Position numbers and translations under genes: made by a program. Positions 47,126 through 54,347 of a stretch of 64,000 bases of DNA are shown piece by piece (position 1 is the first letter of the stretch; each line of letters opens with the position of its first letter). Below the pieces are notes generated by a model that did not search any database, had not been told where the DNA came from, and saw nothing but the letters and a program-made list of their open reading frames with translations. Location of the stretch: contig NZ_JANHKP010000020.1 of NCBI RefSeq assembly GCF_024497955.1, positions 62,001-126,000 of the forward strand, written 5' to 3'. Source of the DNA: Streptomyces sp. C10-9-1 (GTDB taxonomy: Bacteria; Actinomycetota; Actinomycetes; Streptomycetales; Streptomycetaceae).

Positions 47126-47692
47126 TTAGCTGTTCACCCGGCCGAGGTAGTCGCCCGAGCGGGTGTCGACCTTGATCTTCTCGCCGGTGGTGATGAAGAG
47201 CGGCACCTGGATCTCGTAGCCGGTCTCCAGCTCGGCCGGCTTGGAGCCGCCGGTGGAGCGGTCGCCCTGGACGCCGGGCTCGGTGTGCTTGATGGTCAGC
47301 TCGACGGCGGCCGGGAGCTCGACGTAGAGCACCTCTCCCTCGTGCTGGGCGACGCTGGCCTCGAAGCCCTCGATCAGGAAGTTCGCGGCGTCGCCGACCG
47401 TCTTGCGGTCGATCATCAGCTGGTCGTACGTCTGCATGTCCATGAAGACGAAGTACTCGCCGTCCATGTACGAGAACTGCATGTCGCGGCGGTCGACGGT
47501 GGCCGTCTCGACCTTCACGCCTGCGTTGAAGGTCTTGTCGACGACCTTGCCGGAGAGCACGTTCTTGAGCTTGGTGCGCACGAAGGCCGGGCCCTTGCCG
47601 GGCTTGACGTGCTGGAACTCGACGACGGACCAGAGCTGGCCTCCGTCGAGCTTGAGCACCATGCCGTTCTTGAGGTCGTTCGTGGAAGCCAC
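47126..47692 (-). CDS. efp: translation elongation factor P
   Basis: 188 residues, three beta domains. Rescues ribosomes stalled at polyproline. The domain I loop reads VKPGKGPAFVR, with the tip Lys at about residue 32 inside the palindromic PGKGP sequence known from actinobacteria, where the Lys appears to act unmodified; no epmA-type partner was seen here. The C-terminus has the family signature GYEIQVPLFITTGEKIKVDT. GTG start with AGGAGA ten bases upstream. It follows the M24 peptidase gene by 49 bases, the conserved pepQ-efp-nusB order of actinobacteria. Confidence 0.97.
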   Translation of the reverse strand: MASTNDLKNGMVLKLDGGQLWSVVEFQHVKPGKGPAFVRTKLKNVLSGKVVDKTFNAGVKVETATVDRRDMQFSYMDGEYFVFMDMQTYDQLMIDRKTVGDAANFLIEGFEASVAQHEGEVLYVELPAAVELTIKHTEPGVQGDRSTGGSKPAELETGYEIQVPLFITTGEKIKVDTRSGDYLGRVNS

Positions 47693-47741
47693 GGTTGCGG
47701 AATCTCCTGGACTGACGCTGGTGGACGACCGAGGCACGCGC

Positions 47742-48848
47742 CTACAGCGCGAGCAGCTCCTTGGTCGTGATGGTGAGTAGCTCGGGTCCGCCGTCCGCCT
47801 CCTGGCGCACGACGAGCGTGTCATCGATCCGGACACCGCCCCGGCCCGGGAGGTGGACCCCCGGTTCGACGGTGACCGGCACACAAGCGTCCAGTTTACC
47901 CATGGCCGCAGGGGCCAACTGCGGGTCCTCGCCGATTTCGAGCCCCACACCGTGCCCCGTGCGGGGCGAGAGCTCCTCCCCGTGGCCGGCCGCGTCCAGG
48001 ATCTGCCGGGCCGCGCGGTCCACGTCGCGGCAGGCCGTCCCCGGCAGCAGCGCCTCCCGCCCCGCCCGCTGGGCCGCGAAGACCAGCTCGTACAGCTCGA
48101 TCTGCCAGTCCGCCGGGGAGGTGCCGATCACGAAGGTCCGCCCGATCTCGCAGCGGTAGCCGCGGTAGGCCGCACCGAGCGAGACGGAGAGGAAGTCCCC
48201 CTCCTCCACCCGGCGGTCCGAGGGCCGGTGGGCGGCGAGGCCGGCGTGGGGGCCGGTCGCCACCGAGGTGGGGAACGCCGGGCCGTCGGCGCCGTGGTCG
48301 ACCAGGCGGCGCTCCAGTTCCAGGGCCAGGTGCCGTTCCGTGCGGCCCACCAGGATCGACTCCAGCAGCTCCCCCAGCGCCTGGTCGGTGATCTCCGCGG
48401 CGATCCGCAGGCAGGCGATCTCCTCCTCGTCCTTCACCACCCGCTGCTGCTCCACGGCCGGGCCGAGGTCGGTGACGGCCAGAGCCGGGGCGGCGGCGCC
48501 GAGCGCGCGGTGGCGCGCCACGGTCAGGTGGTGCTCCTCGACGGCCAGCGACTCGGCGCCCGCGGCCAGGGCCGACCCCGCCGCGGCCACCGCGGGATCG
48601 CCTCCCCCGGCCGGGAGCACGGTCAGCCGCAGCTCCTCGTCGAGATGCCCGTCGGCCGGGTCCCCGGTGGGCGTGCGGGGGCACAGCAGGGTGTCCTCCC
48701 GGGGGCCCAGCAGCAGGACGGCCGCCTGCGGGGCCACCCCGGCGAGGTAGCGGACGTTGGCCGGGCGGGAGACCAGCACCGCCGTGCTTCCCGCCGCGGC
48801 GCAGCGATCGCGCAGACGGCGGCGTCGGTTGCCATAGACCTCGGACAT
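47742..48848 (-). CDS. M24 (Xaa-Pro peptidase-like) family protein with altered metal ligands
   Basis: 368 residues. N-terminal creatinase-like domain (about 1-130) and C-terminal pita-bread M24 domain. In active enzymes five ligands (Asp, Asp, His, Glu, Glu) hold two metals. Here the first Asp segment reads LSVSLGAAYRGYRCEIGRTF (Ser and Glu where D...D is expected), the His is kept in TGHGVGLEIGEDP, the first Glu is kept in VTVEPGVHLPG and the last is Asp (GVRIDDT). Catalysis is therefore doubtful. Gene order with efp and nusB is conserved, so it is not a random pseudogene; the frame is intact. ATG start. Confidence 0.85.
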   Translation of the reverse strand: MSEVYGNRRRRLRDRCAAAGSTAVLVSRPANVRYLAGVAPQAAVLLLGPREDTLLCPRTPTGDPADGHLDEELRLTVLPAGGGDPAVAAAGSALAAGAESLAVEEHHLTVARHRALGAAAPALAVTDLGPAVEQQRVVKDEEEIACLRIAAEITDQALGELLESILVGRTERHLALELERRLVDHGADGPAFPTSVATGPHAGLAAHRPSDRRVEEGDFLSVSLGAAYRGYRCEIGRTFVIGTSPADWQIELYELVFAAQRAGREALLPGTACRDVDRAARQILDAAGHGEELSPRTGHGVGLEIGEDPQLAPAAMGKLDACVPVTVEPGVHLPGRGGVRIDDTLVVRQEADGGPELLTITTKELLAL

Positions 48849-48982
48849 TCTCCGAGCGTACGAGCCCCGCGCGCGGTCGGCCCGGTGGCGCGGCCGACCG
48901 GGCCCCGGGGGCGCCGGGGCCGGGGCGGGTCGCCCGGACGGCGCACGGCGGACCGGCCCCGGGCGGGTCCCGGCTCCGGCCG

Positions 48983-49885
48983 CTACCAGCTGGGCGGGCT
49001 GGCGATCGCCCGGGCGAGCACCTCGTCGAGCACCCGTGCGGTCGTCTCCACGTCGTAAGAGGAGTTGTCGATGATCGGCAGGCCGGAGCCGTACCAGCCG
49101 GCCATGCGGCCGTGGATGCCCGCGACCTCCTCGTCGGAGAGGCGGCGGTTCCCGGTGCGCTCCGCGTTCCGCTCCAGGACGACCTCCAGTCCGGGCAGCA
49201 GCACCACCGGCAGCAGACCGGGGCCGACATGGCGCTTCCAGCCGCCGAGGCCGACCACGGGACGGTCGGGGAAGACCGCGTCGTCGAGGATGCAGGAGAC
49301 GCCGTTGGCCAGGAAGTTACGCGCCGCGAAGCCGCAGGTGCGGCGGGCGAGGCGGTACTGGGTCTCGGAGTGCTCGTTCCAGCCGTCCTGGGGGTCGGCG
49401 AAGCCCGAGCAGACCCATTCGCGTACGTCGTCGAGGCTGATGTGGGCGGTGGGCACCCGGCGGCGGAGGGCCCAGTGGCGCGCCACGGTGGTCTTGCCCG
49501 CCCCGGCCGGGCCGATCAGCAGGACGGCCAGCATGGCCGCGCCCGTGCCGGCGGAGGCGGGCGGCGGGCTCGGCAGCGGGACGGGCTCGCCCGAGGGGAG
49601 CCTGACGTGGCCGGTCGCCTCCCGGGGCGGCGGGCCCGAGGGGTGACGCGGCGGGGCGCCGCTCCAGCCGGGCGGCGGCTGCCCGGGACCCGGTCCGCCC
49701 GGCGCGGGGCGTGCGGGGGGCTCGGGCGCCCGGTGGTGGCCGGGCGGGGGCTGGTGCGGGGGCGCGGGAGGCGGCGGAGGAGGGCCGGGGACCGCTCCCG
49801 GGTGGTGGGCTGCGGGTCCCCATCCGGCGGGCTGCCGCCCCGGTTCGTGGGGTGGTGGCGGCGGAGCCCCCCCTGCGTGCTGCAT
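48983..49885 (-). CDS. P-loop ATPase/kinase with proline-rich N-terminus
   Basis: 300 residues. Residues 1-115 are almost entirely Pro, Gly, Ala and His, probably disordered. Then comes a small P-loop domain: Walker A LLIGPAGAGKTTVARHWA (123-140), HISLDDVREWVCSGFADPQDGW (about 147-170), LANGVSCILDDAVFPDRPV (about 195-213) and a C-terminal RMAGWYGSGLPIIDNSSYDVETTA segment. The pattern resembles Zeta-toxin/shikimate-kinase-like small-molecule kinases rather than a large AAA machine. ATG start with GGAG upstream. It lies between the aro genes and the M24 gene. Substrate unknown; no antitoxin-like gene adjacent. Confidence 0.75.
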   Translation of the reverse strand: MQHAGGAPPPPPHEPGRQPAGWGPAAHHPGAVPGPPPPPPAPPHQPPPGHHRAPEPPARPAPGGPGPGQPPPGWSGAPPRHPSGPPPREATGHVRLPSGEPVPLPSPPPASAGTGAAMLAVLLIGPAGAGKTTVARHWALRRRVPTAHISLDDVREWVCSGFADPQDGWNEHSETQYRLARRTCGFAARNFLANGVSCILDDAVFPDRPVVGLGGWKRHVGPGLLPVVLLPGLEVVLERNAERTGNRRLSDEEVAGIHGRMAGWYGSGLPIIDNSSYDVETTARVLDEVLARAIASPPSW

Positions 49886-49981
49886 CCGGTGCCACTCCGT
49901 CCGTTGCGCGTCGGCCTCTTCGGGGCGGCCGTCGGCCCCCCGGCACCGAACGGTACCGTCCCGGGACCGCTCGGATGTGCG

Positions 49982-50021
49982 ACCGCCCTCGGCCGCCGTG
50001 GTGGGAACGGTCGAGGGCGGT
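49982..50021 (-). terminator. hairpin after aroQ
   Basis: ACCGCCCTCG (49982-49991) pairs with CGAGGGCGGT (50012-50021) over a 20-base loop, 13 bases past the aroQ stop. The 10-bp stem is weaker than others in the window. Confidence 0.5.
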
Positions 50022-50033
50022 GCCGAGTGCCCG

Positions 50034-50474
50034 TCAGGCGTCCAGTTCCTCGGCGAGCGCCCGCAGGGCCAGCCGGTAGGAGCCGATGCCGAAGCCGGCG
50101 ACGGTGCCGCTGGCCACCGCGGCCACCACGGAGGTGTGGCGGAACTCCTCGCGGGCGTAGGGGTTGGAGATGTGCACCTCGATCAGCGGGGCCGTGCGCT
50201 GGGCCGCCGCGTCCCGCAGGGCGTAGGAGTAGTGCGTGAAGGCCCCGGGGTTGACGACGACCGGGACCGACGCGTCCGCGGCCTCGTGGAGCCAGCGGAT
50301 CATCTCCCCCTCGTCGTTGGTCTCCCGGACCTCGACGTCGAGGCCGAGTTCCCTGCCGACCGTGCGGCAGGTCTCCACCAGGCCCGCGTAGGAGGTCGCC
50401 CCGTACACGTCGGGCTCCCGGGATCCCAGGCGGCCGAGGTTGGGGCCGTTGAGGACCAGGGCGCGCCGCGTCAT
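50034..50474 (-). CDS. aroQ: type II 3-dehydroquinate dehydratase
   Basis: 146 residues, dodecameric type II enzyme of the shikimate pathway. Family motifs: LVLNGPNLGRLGSREPDVYG (residues about 6-25, with catalytic Arg and Tyr), VVVNPGAFTHYSYALRDA (about 73-90), PLIEVHISNPYAREEFRHTS (about 96-115, with catalytic His) and VAGFGIGSYRLALRAL. The ATG overlaps the aroB stop (ATGA); last gene of aroC-aroK-aroB-aroQ. Confidence 0.97.
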   Translation of the reverse strand: MTRRALVLNGPNLGRLGSREPDVYGATSYAGLVETCRTVGRELGLDVEVRETNDEGEMIRWLHEAADASVPVVVNPGAFTHYSYALRDAAAQRTAPLIEVHISNPYAREEFRHTSVVAAVASGTVAGFGIGSYRLALRALAEELDA

Positions 50475-51565
50475 GCCGACACCTCGCCGTACGCGGCGAG
50501 CAGCACCGCCGGGTCCGGACCCTCCAGCACGGTGGGGCGGCCCAGGCCGTCGAGGACGATGAAGCGGAGCAGGTTGCCGCGGGACTTCTTGTCCACCTTC
50601 ATCGTCTCCAGGAGCCTGGGCCACTGGTCGCCGCGGTAGGTGAGCGGGAGCCCCACCGACCTCAGCACCGCCCGGTGCCGGTCGGCCGTCGCGTCGTCCA
50701 GCCGGCCGGCCAGGCGCCCGAGTTCGGCGGCGAAGACCATGCCCACGGAGACGGCCGCCCCGTGACGCCACTTGTAGCGCTCGTTCTTCTCGATGGCATG
50801 GGCCAGCGTGTGGCCGTAGTTGAGGATCTCCCGCAGACCGGACTCCTTGAGGTCGCTGGAGACGACCTCCGCCTTGACCCGGATCGAGCGCTCGATCAGC
50901 TCGGCGGTGTGGGGCCCGGCGGGCGACCGCGCGCCCTCGGGGTCGGACTCGACGAGGTCGAGGATGGCGGGGTCGGAGATGAAGCCCGCCTTGATGATCT
51001 CGGCCAGGCCGCTGACGTAGTCGTTGACGGGCAGCGAGTCCAGGGCGGCGAGGTCGCACAGCACTCCCGCGGGCGGGTGGAAGGCGCCCACGAGGTTCTT
51101 GCCCTCGGCGGTGTTGATGCCGGTCTTGCCGCCGACCGCGGCGTCGACCATGGCCAGCACCGTGGTGGGGACGGCGATCCAGCGCACCCCGCGCAGCCAG
51201 GTGGCGGCGACGAAGCCGGCCAGGTCGGTGGTGGCGCCGCCGCCGACGCCGACCACGACGTCGGAGCGGGTGAAGCCGGTCTGCCCGAGCGCCTTCCAGC
51301 AGTAGGCGGCGACCTCGGCGGTCTTGGCCTCCTCGGCGTTGGGCACCTGGATGGCGACCGCCTCGTAGCCCGTCTCGGCGAGGTCGGCGCGCAGGGCCTC
51401 GCCCGTCTCGGCGAGGGCCTCGGGGTGGATGACGGCCACGCGGCGGGCCTGGTCCCCCACGAGGGAGGGCAGTTCGCCGAGGAGCCGCCGGCCCACCAGG
51501 ACCTCGTAGGGATCGGTGCCGGCCGTGCCGCCGACCTGGATTCGCGTCACTGCCTGGTCGGTCAC
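50471..51565 (-). CDS. aroB: 3-dehydroquinate synthase
   Basis: 364 residues. NAD-binding VVGVGGGATTDLAGFVAATWLRG (about 105-127), VPTTVLAMVDAAVGGKTGIN (about 132-151) and the zinc ligands within GLREILNYGHTLAHAIE (about 250) and KWRHGAAVSVGM (about 270) are complete. It converts DAHP to 3-dehydroquinate. The GTG at 51565 overlaps the aroK stop (GTGA) and has AGGAGAAG upstream; the longer frame to 51736 runs inside aroK and was rejected. Confidence 0.97.
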   Translation of the reverse strand: MTDQAVTRIQVGGTAGTDPYEVLVGRRLLGELPSLVGDQARRVAVIHPEALAETGEALRADLAETGYEAVAIQVPNAEEAKTAEVAAYCWKALGQTGFTRSDVVVGVGGGATTDLAGFVAATWLRGVRWIAVPTTVLAMVDAAVGGKTGINTAEGKNLVGAFHPPAGVLCDLAALDSLPVNDYVSGLAEIIKAGFISDPAILDLVESDPEGARSPAGPHTAELIERSIRVKAEVVSSDLKESGLREILNYGHTLAHAIEKNERYKWRHGAAVSVGMVFAAELGRLAGRLDDATADRHRAVLRSVGLPLTYRGDQWPRLLETMKVDKKSRGNLLRFIVLDGLGRPTVLEGPDPAVLLAAYGEVSA

Positions 51566-52119
51566 TGCTTCTCCTGCGGGGGCTCGGGGGAGGGCTCCCC
51601 CGGGGCGGTCTTCTTCGGCTCCAGTGCGTCGAGGACGGCCTGGGCGACCTCCTCGGGGGTGCGCTCGTCGGTGGCGACGACCGCGCGGGCCACCTCGGTG
51701 TAGAGGTGGCGGCGGGCCTCCATCAGCTCGCGCCACTGGCGGCGCGGGTTGACGGCGAGGAGCGGCCGGGCGGTGTTCAGCCCGACCCTGCGCACGGCCT
51801 CCTCGACGTCCATGGACAGGTAGGCGACCGGAAGCCCGGTGAGCAGCGCGCGGGTGCCCTCGTCGAGGACGGCCCCGCCGCCGAGCGCCAGCACACCGGC
51901 GTGCTCGGCGACGGCGGCGCGGACCGCGGCGCGCTCCAGGGCCCGGAAGTGCTCCTCGCCGTCCTCGACGAAGATGTCGGCGATCTCGCGGCCCTCGGCG
52001 GCGACGATGTCGGCGTCGGTGTCCCGGTAGGGGACGCCGAGGCGTTCGGCCAGCAGCGCGCCGACCGTGGACTTGCCCGAGCCCATGGGCCCGACGAGGA
52101 CGATCAGCGGGGCCGTCAC
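51562..52119 (-). CDS. aroK: shikimate kinase
   Basis: 185 residues. P-loop LVGPMGSGKSTVGALLAERL (about residues 8-27), DTDADIVAAEGREIADIF (shikimate-binding Asp, about 33-50), the FRALERAAV helix, LALGGGAVLDEGTRALL (about 77) and the lid NTARPLLA. The C-terminal tail of about 15 residues is Pro/Glu-rich and not part of the fold. GTG start overlapping the aroC stop (GTGA). Confidence 0.96.
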   Translation of the reverse strand: MTAPLIVLVGPMGSGKSTVGALLAERLGVPYRDTDADIVAAEGREIADIFVEDGEEHFRALERAAVRAAVAEHAGVLALGGGAVLDEGTRALLTGLPVAYLSMDVEEAVRRVGLNTARPLLAVNPRRQWRELMEARRHLYTEVARAVVATDERTPEEVAQAVLDALEPKKTAPGEPSPEPPQEKQ

Positions 52120-53300
52120 CGGATGTGGAGGTTGTCGAGGTAGGCGCGGGCGTTGCGGCGGGTCTCGCCGACGCTGTCGCCGCCGAACTTCTCCGCGACC
52201 GCGTCCGCCAGGACCAGGGCCACCATGGCCTCGGCCACGATCCCGGCGGCCGGGACGGCGCAGACGTCCGAGCGCTGGTGGTGGGCGGCGGCGGGCTCGC
52301 CGGTGACCACGTCCACCGTCCTCAGGGCGCGCGGCACCGTGGCGATCGGCTTCATCGCGGCGCGCACGCGCAGCGGCTCGCCCGTCGACATCCCGCCCTC
52401 GGTGCCGCCCGCGCGGCCCGAGGAGCGGCGGATGCCGTCCTCGGAGGGCACGATCTCGTCGTGCGCCCGGGAGCCGGGGACGCGGGCCAGCTCGAAGCCG
52501 TCGCCCACCTCCACGCCCTTGATGGCCTGGATCCCCATGAGCGCGCCCGCGAGCCGCGCGTCCAGCCGCCGGTCCCAGTGGACGTGCGACCCCAGCCCGA
52601 CCGGTACGCCGTAGGCGAGCACCTCGACGACGCCGCCGAGGGTGTCGCCGTCCTTGTGGGCCTGGTCGATCTCGGCCACCATCGCCTCGCTCGCCGCCGG
52701 GTCCAGGCAGCGCACGGGGTCGGCGTCCAGGCGGGCCTCGTCGGCGGGCTCGGGGACCAGGCCGTAGGGGGCCTTCGCCGAGGCCAGCTCGACGACGTGG
52801 GAGACGATCTCGATGCCCACGGTCTCCTTGAGGTAGGAGCGGGCGACGGCGCCGAGCGCGACCCGGGCAGCGGTCTCACGGGCGCTGGCGCGCTCCAGGA
52901 CGGGACGGGCCTCGTCCAGCGCGTACTTCTGCATGCCCGCCAGGTCCGCGTGGCCGGGCCGCGGGCGGGTGAGCGGCGCGTTCCGCGCCGACTGGGCCAG
53001 CACCTCCGGGTCCACCGGGTCGGCCGCCATGACCTGCTCCCACTTGGGCCACTCGGTGTTGCCGACCATGACGGCGACCGGCGAACCCATCGTCAGCCCG
53101 TGGCGCACTCCGCCGAGGAAGGTCACCTCGTCGCGCTCGAACTTCATCCGCGCCCCGCGCCCGTAGCCGAGCCGCCGCCTCGCCAGATGGTCCGCCACCA
53201 GCTCCGTGGTCACCGGCACACCGGCGGGAAGCCCCTCCAGGGTCGCCACCAGTGCCGGTCCATGGGACTCGCCCGCGGTCAGCCAACGCAACCTGCTCAA
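52116..53300 (-). CDS. aroC: chorismate synthase
   Basis: 394 residues, FMN-dependent last step of the shikimate pathway. The N-terminal GESHGPALVATLEGLPAG signature (about residues 8-25), the RRLGYGRGARMKFERD block, RPGHADLAGMQKYAL (about 108-122) and RASARETAARVALGAVA (about 132) are intact. The start is TTG at 53300 with AGGAGG seven bases upstream, giving MSRLRWLTAGESHG, which fits the family. The 204-base gap to aroE upstream presumably contains its own promoter; none was identified with confidence. Confidence 0.97.
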   Translation of the reverse strand: MSRLRWLTAGESHGPALVATLEGLPAGVPVTTELVADHLARRRLGYGRGARMKFERDEVTFLGGVRHGLTMGSPVAVMVGNTEWPKWEQVMAADPVDPEVLAQSARNAPLTRPRPGHADLAGMQKYALDEARPVLERASARETAARVALGAVARSYLKETVGIEIVSHVVELASAKAPYGLVPEPADEARLDADPVRCLDPAASEAMVAEIDQAHKDGDTLGGVVEVLAYGVPVGLGSHVHWDRRLDARLAGALMGIQAIKGVEVGDGFELARVPGSRAHDEIVPSEDGIRRSSGRAGGTEGGMSTGEPLRVRAAMKPIATVPRALRTVDVVTGEPAAAHHQRSDVCAVPAAGIVAEAMVALVLADAVAEKFGGDSVGETRRNARAYLDNLHIR

Positions 53301-53504
53301 CGGTGTTCCTCCTGCTCGCGCTCACGATTTGCGACGGGGCGGCCGGAGGACCCCGTGGCCGGGGCCCGGGGGCGCACGGTCCTGGCCGCCTGCACCGATC
53401 CTCCCATGCCCTCCCGGGGGGACCGCCACCGTTTCATCTGGCGGACGTCACCTCGCGGCGCAACGGACACCCCGGAGGCTGCGGTCCGTGGCCGCGCAGG
53501 GGGT

Positions 53505-54347
53505 TCAGCCCCGGCGGGCGGCGAGCGCCCGCTCCCCCGCCTCCCGCATCGCGGCGAGCGGGGCGGGGGTGCGGCCGGTCATCTGCTCGACCTGGAGCAC
53601 CGCCTGGTGCACGAGCAGGTCCAGGCCGCCGAGGACCGCCCCGCCGCGCGCCGCCCAGGCCGAGGCGAGGGCCGTGGGCCAGGGCTCGTAGAGCACGTCG
53701 AACAGGGTGCCGGGAGCCGCGGGCACGGCGGCGGCGAAGGCGTCGGTGGCTCCGGCCGGTGTGGTGGCCACCACGAGGGGCTCCTCGAAGGCCCGTGCCG
53801 CGTCCGCCCAGTCGGCGGTCCGCACCTCGATCCCGAGCCGCTCGCCCCAGCCCCGCATCTCCTCGCCCCTGGCGGCACTGCGGACGTAGGCCGTGACCGG
53901 TCCCGTGCACATCCGGGACAGCGCGGCGAGCGCCGAGGAGGCGGTGGCGCCGGCGCCCAGGACCGCGGCGGAGGGAACCCGGTCCACCCCTCGTTCGGCG
54001 AGTGCGGCGGCCATGCCGGGGATGTCGGTGTTGTCGCCGGTGCGGCGCCCGTCGTCCGCGAACACCACGGTGTTCACGGCCTCGACGGCGGCGGCGATCG
54101 GGCTGACCTCGTCCAGCAGCGGGATCACCGCCCGCTTCAGGGGCATGGTCAGCGACAGGCCCGCCCACGAGGCGTCCAGCCCCGCCAGGAAACCGGGCAG
54201 TGCCTCCTCGTCGACCTCGAAGCGCCCGTAGCTCCAGCCGTCGAGGCCCAGTGCCGCGTAGGCGGCGTTGTGCAGGACCGGCGAGAGCGAGTGGGCGACG
54301 GGTGAGCCGAGGACGGCCGCCCGGCGCGGGTCGGCGCTAGCTGGCAT
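53505..54347 (-). CDS. aroE: shikimate dehydrogenase
   Basis: 280 residues. The shikimate site AAVLGSPVAHSLSPVLHNAA (about residues 10-29, Ser-x-Ser), the catalytic Lys in SLTMPLKRAVIPLLD (about 67), NTDIPGMAAAL (about 107) and the NADPH motif VLGAGATASSALAAL (about 128-142) are present. It reduces 3-dehydroshikimate. The ATG overlaps the end of mltG by 11 bases, so it is coupled to the cell-wall gene rather than to aroC; a partly separate aro unit. Confidence 0.96.
   Translation of the reverse strand: MPASADPRRAAVLGSPVAHSLSPVLHNAAYAALGLDGWSYGRFEVDEEALPGFLAGLDASWAGLSLTMPLKRAVIPLLDEVSPIAAAVEAVNTVVFADDGRRTGDNTDIPGMAAALAERGVDRVPSAAVLGAGATASSALAALSRMCTGPVTAYVRSAARGEEMRGWGERLGIEVRTADWADAARAFEEPLVVATTPAGATDAFAAAVPAAPGTLFDVLYEPWPTALASAWAARGGAVLGGLDLLVHQAVLQVEQMTGRTPAPLAAMREAGERALAARRG

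Noticed and set aside
48875..48899. GGTCGGCC/GGCCGACC stem upstream of the M24 gene
   Set aside because: Only 8 bp in very GC-rich DNA, where such stems arise by chance; no clear role.
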